A stretch of 64,000 nucleotides of DNA from Prostheceraeus crozeri (lineage: Eukaryota; Platyhelminthes; Polycladida; Euryleptidae). Numbering within the stretch: the stretch's first letter is position 1; each line of letters begins with the position of its first letter. The DNA is taken from assembly GCA_907163375.1 (NCBI GenBank), contig CAJQUW010014290.1, forward strand, positions 62,001 to 126,000, in the 5' to 3' direction. A program made the position numbers and the translations under genes. Under the pieces are notes generated by a model. That model was not told the origin of the DNA, did not search any database, and worked only from the letters and a program-made list of their open reading frames with translations. Shown piece after piece: positions 1-10,623 of the stretch.

Positions 1-480
1 GTTTAAAATGAAAGTCATCATTATATTCACAGTTCAACACTAAAAAAAGACAAGTTTTCACAGCAGCAATTGATGAGTTTGAGATCTCCACAGCTGTTTT
101 GAGGGTCTTAAAATGCAGCAGTTTTGACTCACTTTATGCCTATTTCTGATAGGTACGGATAAATTTGAAAAAATAGACAAATGTAAAGGTTTTGCTATAT
201 GGAATAGATAAATTTCATTAAAATCAACTATTTGAGCCTTTGTGGGGACAGAAAGCATCGTAAAACCGCCTCCTTGTACAACTGATGCTGTGCTAAATGT
301 GGTTGACTTGTAAAAACACCATATGATAATCCTATGAGGACACTCAAAGGATTAGTTATATCGACCTGCTACATGCATCATTGTTTTACTTAAAATCAAC
401 TTTTGTAATGATTTGACATCGATTTAAGCAGGAAAACTAAGTATTTGTGAAAGGGGTCCACTGGACTCCCCCTCATGTGT
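1..480. other. No feature recognised
   Basis: AT-rich sequence with only a short minus-strand frame (58-258) that looks random. Confidence 0.5.
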
Positions 481-487
481 GAGAGGG

Positions 488-612
488 TTAAGTCAAGAAA
501 AGATACCAACACCCTTGATTCCCCGACCGCACTCGCCTGAGCCAGGAATCAAACCGAAGTCCGCGGTGGAGACGAGCTCGCAACTTCTTCACTAGGCCAC
601 GCTGACGGTTCA
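488..612 (-). mobile_element. tRNA-derived SINE fragment (first of a head-to-head pair)
   Basis: On the minus strand the sequence AGCGTGGCCTAGTGAAGAAG, then CTCGTCTCCACCGCGGACTT and CGGTTTGATTCCTGGC, reads as a tRNA-like head with A and B boxes. A tail follows: GGAATCAAGGGTGTTGG and a TTGACTTAAC end. Roughly 80 bp of it are repeated inverted at 686-765. Confidence 0.7.
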
Positions 613-685
613 AAATAAATGCGAATTAAGGCAGCAGTCATCTGCATGTTACATCAACAGCTCATTGTCCTATTTTTGACATCAC

Positions 686-765
686 CGCGGACTTCGGTTC
701 AATTCCAGGGTCGGGCGAGTGTGGTCTGGGAATCAAGGGTTTTGGTGTCTTTTTTGACTTAATCT
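686..765 (+). mobile_element. tRNA-derived SINE fragment (second of the pair, inverted)
   Basis: CACCGCGGACTTCGGTTCAA, TTCCAGGGTCGGGCGAG and GGGAATCAAGGGTTTTGG match the fragment at 488-612 in opposite orientation. The A-box half is missing, so it is 5'-truncated. The pair forms an imperfect palindrome. Confidence 0.65.
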
Positions 766-814
766 TTGTCATTCTCTATGTTCGATATATTGCGACAGAC
801 CTTCATTGTCAGCT

Positions 815-1000
815 TGCATCAATGAATATTCGTCATCATATTTTCTGCACGATGGTCAAAATATGAAAATTGTTCAATCTACAGATCACAATTTTTCAAT
901 AAGAAAACATGTGAGTTTGAGAGCGCATTTACCACGAGGAAAACGAGCACTTTGTGACATTTCCTTTTTTTGTCTTGTGGGAAGTTTTACAAAAAGTTAA
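815..1000 (+). mobile_element. Diverged fragment of the Tc1 leader sequence
   Basis: The stretch holds AGCTTGCATCAATGAATATT, AAAATATGAAAATTGTTCAA and TTTTTCAATAAGAAAACATG. These match the arms of the palindrome at 44184-45320 and the leader of copy B in the same order. No terminal repeat or gene is visible. Confidence 0.5.
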
Positions 1001-3217
1001 TTTCTCAAATGTTAGTCTCACCATTAAGAAAATAACTTTTGCAAAATTATCATCTTGCAGGGAAGTATGAGAAGCTACATGATGCATTCTCCAAGGGTTG
1101 TTCAACTGTTGTGTAACCAACCGAGAGGAAGAAATCATTGAAATGATAACGAGGTAATATTAGGAATTGCAATCCCGAATATTTTTCCAAAGTTTCGAGA
1201 TCACCGGATTAGGCAACATATCGCTCCATAACAATTTAGAGAAAGAAGATTGTTTTCAAGTAGTCAGTCCTCTTGCTGCATGCTTTATTCCGTTATGGTT
1301 AAGTAAAAAATTAATTACAGGGTTTGTTGGCGTTGTGCTTGCTTCCTCAATTTTACTGAGAGTATAGCAGACGAAAAGGAGGTGAAAATGCAGCCACCGA
1401 TTCTATCTATCGGTTCAATTTCTTGTTTATGAATTTTTGACTTCCCCACCATTCTCGTCTACTACGTATATTTCCGTCATCAAAAATCAAGAATACTCAC
1501 GGCGATGTATCAATATAATAGTTGCGCTATCTTCCAGTGTAATCAGGTGTCCAGCACTTTGTGAGCAAGTATTTGCATGGTTGGATGGATCTCTGAGAGC
1601 GAATTCAAAAACTACATTTTAATGCGAAGTGATCACTGCAGAACGCTGTACAGAGCTTGATACTATGTATTGTGATCAATATATTCTAAATTAAGGAATT
1701 CTTATAGGCGAAGATTATCTGATATCACAATTTTCGAAATTCATTAGAGTAAGAATATCAAACTTGGAAATCAAGTCTTACTTCTCAATATGAATCGAGA
1801 TGGGGAAAATGAGGAAAATGGAAACAACATGATCGTTCGAGATGTACAAAACTGTGAACGTTCGGATAATCTTTAACCTGAGAACCGCGACTAATACAAC
1901 GTTTCCTTGCTAAAAGCTATAAATAGAGTACTTTTGAAGAATATGACTATAATACTTCTATCAGTGGCGGCTTTAGCGATCATGCCCTTCATGCTCAGCA
2001 TGACGAAGTATTTTGTCTAATTTTCCTCCACACAAATCAAATCAAACAACCACAAGAAAAAGGGAAGGTTTTTTCAACAAAAAAAAAAAAAACATCACAA
2101 AAAAAATTTACATTTGACAACATTACCATTTCACATCAATTTGATATGTAGTCTATAATTTAAGGTCAAACATCTAAGGTATTAATCAATTAAGAGTTAA
2201 AAAAATCAGGGGGGGAACGAAAATAATCGGATTCACGAATTTGTTATGTTATCGGCAATCTACGGGAGAACGGATCAAAATCTGCGGATGACGATTTTCT
2301 AAACTCCATCTCATGCCGTGGACGGAACCATCTCATGACGTGATAGCTCGTTTCAATCGTTAAAACCTACGGGTAGCTGGAACTAACGGTAAATCTGCGG
2401 ATTTATATCTGTGAGAGAGATCGGTGTTGTGCGCGAGTCTCAGTTGTTCGATAGACAATCAGTTGATTGATTTCCTTAATATATATAAATATTTCTTTCC
2501 AATGTTAATCTTCCTTTCTTTTTGCGTTTGATACAGTGTTTTTTTTTGTGTAAATGCATGCTCATAATAACTAGAAACTTGAATATTTTTAATATAAATT
2601 AATTTTTGATTAATTAACAAATTATCTGTGGATATTAATGATGCTGTGTTTATGTTATGGAATGATATGTAGTAAGCTATAATAGCAAATAGTATTATCA
2701 TGCACCATCTCACAGTTACAAATCATGTACTCAACTGCCTACGTCAATTTTTATTTTATGGGAATTATATGCTGTAGATTTAAAGATAGTTTACGTGCTG
2801 AATTAGCCTATACATAGCCAGTATTTTTGCCTAGCCCTGAACCATGATGTTGCAGATTACCTGAGGATAATAGTAGGCGGCTGAATAAATGAAAAGTAAT
2901 TAAAAATTTGTTCATCAATTTGGAAAAAAATTTTCATAATGCTTTCTGTTTGAATTCGTATATGTTCTACATTATGCCTATTTTAAAAATAATCGTTTGC
3001 TCATCTAAACACACATATTAAAAATCTCGTATTTTACATCAATTTTCCTCATGATCCTCAAAATGAAAAATACAGAGCCCCCAATACTTCTATAACTATT
3101 TATTGCAGGAATTCCTTCCTTGGGAAAACAAAGGGAGAAAATCGTCTGCCTGCACAATCAAATAGTACTATCTGTCGGCATCAACCTACCTGGCTAGATC
3201 TCCTGCAGCCCCTTTCC
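1001..3217. other. No gene recognised; one possible hAT end
   Basis: CAGTGGCGGCTTTAG at about 1964 resembles a hAT terminus but no partner end was seen. A GC-richer patch (2190-2440) with a TTATATCTGT box might be a promoter remnant; nothing downstream supports a gene. Confidence 0.3.
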
Positions 3218-4234
3218 CAGGGACGTCGGCACGACTTTACGGCAGGTGTTGCATCGATCTAAAGGAGGGCACTTTTGGGGTATTATATTTCATCCTTTTA
3301 CCCCCATACCAATGCTTCACGTTTTGGTAAGTCTAAATTAGGTTTTGTATAGGCCCATACAAAGACCTGTCAACTTTCGATTGATAACTTTGCATTGAAA
3401 AATTTGCAAAAAAATCAAATGTCAGCATATCACACATCAAGATATATGAGACGGCTCTCATAGAACACATGCTGAAGCATTTCTAATGATCAGTACAGGA
3501 AAATGCTATTTGGGTAGAAGAAATCGATAACACAGAAGAACACCTTTTTACGATAAAAAATTGAAAATTTTGACAATTTTTACTTAAAGTCGCTCTTGCT
3601 CATGGCAAAAAGAATTCTAAGGTAGGTGTTCCAAGTGAGCCGTACGTCAATGAATGCTATGCTTGAAAAAGATCATGGAACTTCTAAAACATGTTCAATA
3701 CAAAACATGCTACAAAACTCCGCACCGTTATCACACTTTGGATCTTGGTAGGCTACATGGCAAAATTTGAGATATTTGGAAGATAACAAAATTAGCTTTC
3801 AAAAATTTACGTACAGGAGTAACCTAGGCCCATAGATGTAGAGTCATTTTTTTATAATGGACTTAGTTAACCAAAGCTTGGAATATTCTGTCTTGTCAAA
3901 CAAATTCCGAAAACATTCGTAACTAATTTGCAACATCACGTCAGCGCATCACTTGTAGAGATTGTAAAAAGCAAGTTGTTCGACAAGACGAGATAATTTG
4001 CTCGCTACATCAAATGATTCCGTTTGTTGACAAACTTTGTTATCAATTCACACTAAAAGTATCGTATCTATCTTTATGATTTCCTAATGCACGTAACATT
4101 TACACAAGCAAGCTCAGGAACGGTAATTTGTGACTACAACACGCTTCCACGAAAGGTTGATTAAATAACATTTTTCGGTAATTCATGAAGAGGGCACGCA
4201 TGCAACACCTGCAACAACCTTGTCGGCGTCCCTG
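3218..4234. mobile_element. Non-autonomous hAT-like transposon
   Basis: The ends are inverted: CAGGGACGTCGG on the left and, reversed, CAGGGACGCCGA on the right. Similarity resumes inward as GGCAGGTGTTGCAT against TGCAGGTGTTGCAT. Flanking 8-mers are CCCTTTCC (3210-3217) and CCCCTTCC (4235-4242), one mismatch apart, as expected for the 8-bp duplication of hAT elements. The 1,017-bp interior has no transposase-like frame, so it would have depended on an enzyme from elsewhere. Confidence 0.75.
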
Positions 4235-4622
4235 CCCCTTCCCGATGCGTGATAGCAGCTACGATTCGTTTCGTTGTGACTTTCAGTTTGTATACATTTT
4301 TGAAAACCGATTGATCCCATGGGAACATCAGAAATTCGAGCTTTATTTGATGAAACTGCCTTGTCTTCTGTCAGTCTAATTTGTAGTAGTAAGGCCGCCA
4401 GAACAGGCTTCTGCATGGAGACCGACAATGAGACTTTCATTGAATAATGACTATTATGAATCGGTAGATCTGCCGAGAAAAGCAGATTGAAGCTTTCGGT
4501 AAAAATGACATTGTATTTATTTTCCATGATTAAATAGCAAGTATGCCTATGAGGTCAAAAGCCATAATCAATGGCATGGAAAGTCACACATGGTGATGAA
4601 CTCATGTATTCATGTACATGTA

Positions 4623-5617
4623 CACTGCAAATCGCTGGATACGAAAATTACATACAAACATGTACCAAAATCACATACAATTTGAAACTAACATCTGATA
4701 CGAGATTCTCGTATGTTTACAGAGATCTGGTATGTTTTTCATACCACATCTCACTTACTTCCGTATGTGATTGGTATGTAGCGATACGTACTATTCTATC
4801 TGTGATTGGCTGTTTTACACTGAAATACGAGTTGTTGGTATGTTTTATATACGAGACCCGATGCAAATTGGTACTCATTCGTATGTGTTTCGTATGAATA
4901 GCTTTAAGTCACATGGCAAAAAATAAACTATATTGCATACTACTTACAAATAACTTTTTTCCAGTAATGCCAGTCGTGAATACATTTTTTTGTGAATGTG
5001 TGGTATTTAAATAGATTAGATTTATTGTGAAATTAAAGCTGCATGTCATCTTTGCTACTTGTCTTATGGCATTCACAAGGCTCATAATTAGCTCATTCCC
5101 ATGTACTAAGTTGATAAACATCATTTCAATAAAACGATAACTTTCGAGCAATCATGTTGACTTATGTATCTCAAACATAACTATTTTTGCGTTCATGAAT
5201 TATAATGTGTTTTTATTTCGGATTGATCATATGCTTAATTTCAAAATTACATAATGCATAATTGTTGATGGTTGAAATCTTATTGATTATTCATGAAATG
5301 CCTTAGACTTACATGTATTAAAATCCAATTCAATATTGAAAGAATGACTCTTAAATGTCATTATCTCACTACTTACAAAACAGTAGTAACATTAGTGTGA
5401 TCTTTATTGACAAAAGGCCTGAAATCAAGATACTTTGACATGATTTATGCTTTCTTTTAATATTGTGCTGGTATGGCTTTAGTATGTAAAGCATACCACA
5501 TTTGAAATAACATACGAAAAGCATACAAATATATACTTGGAGAATACAGAAATATACCAAAAGAAATATTTTGGTATGCATCCTTCGTATGTGATTGGTA
5601 TTGAGCGATTTACAGTG
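4623..5617. mobile_element. TA-flanked miniature element, GTATG-rich family, copy 1
   Basis: The element is bounded by TA (4621-4622 and 5618-5619). The left end is CACTGCAAATCGCT and the right end, reversed, CACTGTAAATCGCT. It is 995 bp long with no transposase. Its interior is crowded with CATAC, GTATG, ATACGA and TCGTAT motifs, especially in the first 280 and last 160 bases. A second copy lies at 36635-37539 in the same orientation. The TA duplication suggests mobilisation by a Tc1/mariner-type or other TA-targeting transposase. Confidence 0.85.
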
Positions 5618-5761
5618 TACCTTTGTCTATGAAAAAACTTTTCTAATAAAACGTGCTAACATGTCGCTAATACATGTTCTAGTCTTTGTGAAACGCTTGA
5701 AACAATTCATTGCAAAATCATTCATGTGGAAGAACAATCCAGTGGATTTGCCCACTTCGTA

Positions 5762-6189
5762 CACTGTAAACCGTTGACTGAGAATTGACAGACATTTATC
5801 CTACAAAATCTATTTTGTCGGTCATTGTTAGTTGTTGTAGGATGATTGCCACTGAACACCTACAATATCTGACAAAAAACGACAAAATGAATAGCGATGA
5901 ATTATAGTTTAAATTTTATCAAAGATGTAGGTAATTAATTAAATTCTAAATAAATCATGGCTTTGCCACACAATAATACAGATTGCCCAAAAGTCAAGCA
6001 ATCACTAATCGAAAATATCAATTTATATGCAACAGTTTTTGTTTAGTTAATTTGCATACAAAGCAACTGTTTCGATGTCGGTGGAAAACCTACAAATTCG
6101 TCGGATATCGCAGGATATTGGAGGTGACAATCGTTGGTTGATTTTGTCAGTAATTTTGTAGGTTAATTGTCGGTCTACAGTTTACAGTG
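5762..6189. mobile_element. TA-flanked MITE, 428 bp
   Basis: TA borders lie at 5760-5761 and 6190-6191. The terminal repeats are CACTGTAAACCG (left) and CACTGTAAACTG (right, reversed). Inward, both ends repeat blocks such as CCTACAAAAT and GACAAAAT in inverted order. No coding capacity is seen. The first nine bases equal those of the GTATG-rich family 145 bp away, so the same transposase may have moved both. Confidence 0.8.
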
Positions 6190-7061
6190 TACCTTGTGCT
6201 TGGCACTGATGAATCGATATAATACCAGTAAGTCAATTCAGTCAGCCGACTTGCTCAAAATTAATCGGGATGACACTGTGATAGATGAATGAAGAGTTTT
6301 TTCATGATATCCATCAAAATAATAAGATGACGCACCATAAAGTTGAGCACAAAAATAAAAAGAATAGTTATGCTCGGAAATTTCACATCTTCATTTTCCT
6401 GTAATTTGGAGAGAATTCCTGAAACGTTGTGCATTGCATTTGAACGCAAAGCTATAATTTTAACGTCATAAAGAAGTAGTTAATGCCAAATTGCTACTGA
6501 AATTGTTTCATAAGTAATGGTGTGATATTCACATTTTGTAAGATCATAAGTTAACGTAGTCGAATCCTACGCGAACACATGCCGCTACTTGCATTACGGT
6601 GAACACTAACTTTGTGCTTGATGATGCATTGGGTGTCTACTATCACATTTTGTTTACGAATGAGTGCCATACATTTCAATAGAAAGTGTTATTTTATCTT
6701 TATTATATATTTGTTTTTTGTCAGTCAAATACTAAAGTTATCTAACTAAAAATGTCATTCGATAACTGACAAACTCATGAATAGCATTTTTGAAACACTA
6801 TGATGCGATCTTATGTAAAAAGCATAGCGAATAGAATGCACACGTAGATAATTTGAAGGAGAAGACATTTTCATAACAGGATTACATTTGATGGCATCAT
6901 GGATATAATATGCTATTAAGAGATTTTATGGTGCCCGAGACTTAAATGATACACGTACTTCTTTTAAGCACAAAGCAACAGCCTTTGTGAATGTTTTAAA
7001 ATTCCAACATTACCGATGTGTTCCGTGGTGCTTCATTTTGTTACATTTGAAAAAGCTAGTA

Positions 7062-8757
7062 CAGTGATAATCATGAAAAGTGGACCACCTAAATTTTGTT
7101 TCATTAAATGAAATTTTGTCAATTACAGATACAAATTTGGAACACAGATGAAAATACAAGTAGAAATATTTTTATTCTCTTTTGTTCACTGGCTCTGTAG
7201 AACCAGTTGTCCAATGATACGTTCGCTGGTCACTAATATTTCGCGACCGCACCAAAAAGTTTAATCACTTGTCGAATCCGGTAAGGCATGCTTTTGATGA
7301 GGCGGTTGATTACTTATTGATCTAAACATTCCCACTCTTTGCCTTTGCAAAACTTCAATTCTAGAAAGACCATCTCCAGGAAAAATTGATCGCCTCACAC
7401 CGCTCTTCAGTAGACTAGAGACATTTTCAATTGGATTGAGGTCTGGTGAGCAAGCAGGCCATTTCAAAGTTCGTATACTGGCTTGAGCTTTAAATGAATT
7501 AGTTATACAACTCTTGTGATAAGTAGCGTTGTCGTCCAAGTAAATCCGGTCGGAGAAAGGAGCACCCAATTGGGAGGACAATGGAAGAATATGCCCTTGC
7601 TAAACATTCACATATCCATCGGAATTCATGTTGTCCCTTTGGATAAGGAGTTCAGTTCGGCCATTCATCCATATCGCAGCCCAAATCAACAATCTTCCAC
7701 CTCCTTGATTCACAGGCAATGTCAAATGATCAGGAATTGCATCACCTGACTTCATCCAAACTCTCAAACCGCCATCGCGACTTCTGAGGCAGACAGAAGC
7801 TTCATCACTCCAAACAACTCGATTCCATTGAGAATGCCAGTGGCAATGTTGCATTGCCCACTTCAGCCTCAAGCTCTTGTGGTTGGCGGTCAATTCGATC
7901 CCAGATGGTCTCCTACGGCTTTTGAAGTGCTCACTTTTCAGGCGACGTCTCACTGTTATGGCAGAAACCGTCGGCTGTCGAAGTGAACTCCTCAACTCGG
8001 CTGGAGGCAGAGATGGATTATTTCTTACCAAGCGAATAGTCATCCGATCTGTTCGAAAAATTGTCTTTCTTTTCCGACCGGATCCAACTTTTCTGGAGAG
8101 GGAGAAAAAAATTAGTCTTCCACTTGTGGACGGTGGTCCTCGGGATGCCAACTTTTCGGCTAGCTAGCCGTTCGGACTACCCTTCTATCAAAAGAGCAGA
8201 GAATTAATTGCCATTAAAAAACACTTTCTCAAGCTTCGAATCAGTCATCATGAAATAATTCAAAACCGAATAGAAATTTTGTTTACAACTTATCTGGGTC
8301 AATACTTTGATCTGACTGTGTAGATGTCTAGACACCATTGAAAGTCTGAAAATGAACTTGATAGCGGCAGAAAATGTAAGCAACTTTTCAACAACATTCA
8401 GAAACAACAAATTATGCCATGAATTTGGGACATTATAGATTCTCTAAAAGTACAACGATTTTGACGAGTAATACATCACAAGAATTCTCAGAGAAAGCCC
8501 TTTCATCTCGTTTTTGATTCATTATCAGGCTCACATGCTTCCATATTGAAAATTTGAGATCTTTGAAAGTGGCGATTTTCACATTCTAAACCCTGTCCAC
8601 CTTAAACAATTATTTATATATAATAGCTCATTGAAAAGCTGAGAACATAAGCTCTCGAATGGTGCATGGCCTGTTCATGTAGCATGAAAATGAAAAGCTG
8701 GAGAATCGATTGAAGTTTGACACAATTTAGTTGGTCCGTTTTTTATGATCAACACTG
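7062..8757 (-). mobile_element. Tc1-like DNA transposon, copy A (nearly complete)
   Basis: The element is bounded by TA on both sides (7060-7061 and 8758-8759), the target duplication of the Tc1/mariner superfamily. The left end reads CAGTGATAATCATG and the right end, reversed, CAGTGTTGATCATA. The similarity runs on through a GGACCA block for about 35 bases. Its 1,696-bp length and a single transposase on the minus strand fit a Tc1-like element. About 540 bp lie between the right TIR and the gene. The same leader sequence is found in copy B (40058-41587) and in the arms of the palindrome at 44184-45320, so this is the best local reference copy. Confidence 0.92.
7261..8190 (-). pseudogene. Tc1-like DD34E transposase, lightly broken
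   Basis: Tc1 transposase cuts and pastes its own element. Read on the minus strand, the first frame (from 8151) carries basic DNA-binding sequence, GRKRKTIFRTDRM, then TVRRRLKSEH, then the first catalytic Asp in VVWSDEAS. An in-frame TAG at 7602-7600 follows, and the same frame then continues through YLDDNATYH (second Asp) to SPDLNPIEN (Glu, near 7430). Exactly 34 residues separate the second Asp from the Glu, as in the DD34E group. A helix-turn-helix piece, GIPRTTVHKW, lies near 8150-8120 in another frame, so at least one frameshift also affects the N-terminus. With only about two or three lesions and matching ends, this copy looks fairly young, but it cannot make an active enzyme as it stands. 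Confidence 0.9.
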
Positions 8758-9295
8758 TAATTGCTCAAATGCATTGGATTCGCAAGAGAAATTTCACATT
8801 TGTTGACACTTGTCACTATATACAATTTTATCAATATTAATGTTTTGATAAAAGGAAATTAAATTAATTTATCTTTCGACGACGATGATTTCATTTCCCA
8901 TTTTGAAAACTAATTCCATGATTTGCTCATCTTCTAAAAATGGGAAATGAAATCCACAGTAGAATACAATTAGAAAGTGATTTTCCTTCAAAACACAATG
9001 ACAACAAACTATCAATTCTCGACTTGAAAGTATGGATAGGATCAAGAAGTAATGATGACAGAAACACAATATAGATATTACACGAGTTTTATGCAAATGA
9101 TGAAAATGTTGATGCCAAACGAAATGGAATAATGAAAAGAATAGCAGCTACTCAACAACTTCTGTGAGTCGTGCTAAATTGGAGCAAACTTTTATCATGG
9201 CAAATTGCAGCAAAGCATATAGCAGAAATGGAAAAGCGGTTGCAATTCTCTGACTATAGTAAGACTTTTAGGGCAGAGGTCACAAAATCTGTGAC

Positions 9296-9980
9296 ATGCT
9301 TACAACAACATTCTTCAAGATGAGAGGAAGAACGTTAGACCTATGTATCGACCAAAGTCATGGAAATATAATGAACGGAGATAAAATAAACAAAGAAGAA
9401 AGAAAACATGTCATCAAAAAGGGAATTATAACACCATTCTGCTTACAGCAGCAATACCGAACTCAGTTCTTAAAAAAGAATGTGAAAAAGCAAGTTAAAG
9501 AAAGCGGCTTGAGAATAAAAGTCATCGAGAAGACTGGAACAAATGTGTAATCAAGACTAAAAAATCACATCGCTTCCGAAAAACAAAATGCCAAAGAGAT
9601 TGCTTATTGTGCAAATCAGGAGGCAAAGGAAATTGTGAAACAACAGGAATAACTTATGAAATGGAATGTGACAAATGTAAAGCAATATAATATGTTGCTG
9701 AAACGTCGAGAAATGCAAGAACAGGATGTAGTGAAGACATCGACCTATTAAAGGAAAAACAGGAGTCATCTGTACTATGGGGACACTGTGAAAACCAGCA
9801 TGAAGGAATTGAACAAAACTTCAACATGAACGTTACAGGAGTGCATCACAGTAACGCATTGAAAAGGCAAACATAGGAGAGGCCGTAATAATTTGAAATA
9901 AAAATGAACAAAACATAAAACTGGTCAATAACAAAACAGAATGGAACCACTCGAATTTACCCCCATTAACTCTACACCAT
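9296..9980 (+). mobile_element. Retroelement relic with GIY-YIG-like endonuclease (Penelope-like), broken
   Basis: Conceptual reading on the + strand shows the C-terminal part of a GIY-YIG-bearing retroelement protein. Landmarks are LRIKVIEKTG, CLLCKSGGKGNCETTGITY, MECDKC, an ETSRNAR-like YVGETxR block, LWGHCENQHEG, and a final NNKTEWNHS block. The ordered Cys pairs and ETSRNAR are typical of the URI/GIY-YIG nuclease that follows reverse transcriptase in Penelope-like elements. No reverse transcriptase core is visible upstream, so only the 3' part is kept. It is a broken, old copy. Confidence 0.72.
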
Positions 9981-10299
9981 TAGGGGGTTGTACATTAAAG
10001 TGTATTGTGGATGGTTTGCACAGTAGTGTGCTACGTTGACTTTATTATCTTTGACTTATTTAGAAAAATTTTAGTTGTTGCAAAACGAATTTTTAGACGG
10101 TTAACGGAGGCATGCTACTCACTCGGGAGGAAACTGCATTCGTCGCGGGAGATAAAAAAATATTTTGATTTTATTGTGGTCTTCCGTATTGGCTTTTGCT
10201 TTGACAGGATCATTCACATTGTTTCAATTGTTAGGAAACAGGGATATATTTTAAAGCGCTTGTTTGCCTAATAGATATTGAGTATATGACGTTTATCTA

Positions 10300-10623
10300 C
10301 ATCAACATGCCTTAGTTTTATCAATAATTGTTTTAGTCCAGTTCATCTGAATCTTTTAATCTTTTTCTCGTTGATATACAAATATGTGTTAGACAACTAG
10401 ATCATAAAATGTAGACAGAATGATTTTACAATATATGCACAATGTATTACTATGATGTTGAATATGACACTCAGAAGTTTGGAATAAGAAGACAATTCAT
10501 TCTTGTTGCATTTTGTGATGTATGTCTATCACGTAGCTATTTGACCTATGTTACCGAGAAAGATTAAAAGATTCCAATGAACTGGACCAAAATGATTACT
10601 GATGAAACTAAAGCATGTTGATG
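10300..10623. mobile_element. Small inverted-repeat element
   Basis: About 70 bp at 10300-10370 recur inverted at 10555-10623. The outermost block CATCAACATGC faces GCATGTTGATG, and GTCCAGTTCATCTGAATC faces GATTCCAATGAACTGGAC. The central 180 bp show no gene. It is probably a MITE, but no clear target duplication was found. Confidence 0.6.

Noticed and set aside
1964-1995. hAT terminus CAGTGGCGG
   Set aside because: No opposite terminus or 8-bp duplication was found within a plausible distance.
4183-4527. 114-codon minus-strand open frame
   Set aside because: It starts outside and ends inside the right terminus of the hAT-like element, with no motif or splice signal.
9557-9769. 70-codon minus-strand frame with hydrophobic residues
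   Set aside because: It is the antisense shadow of the GIY-YIG retroelement relic on the plus strand.
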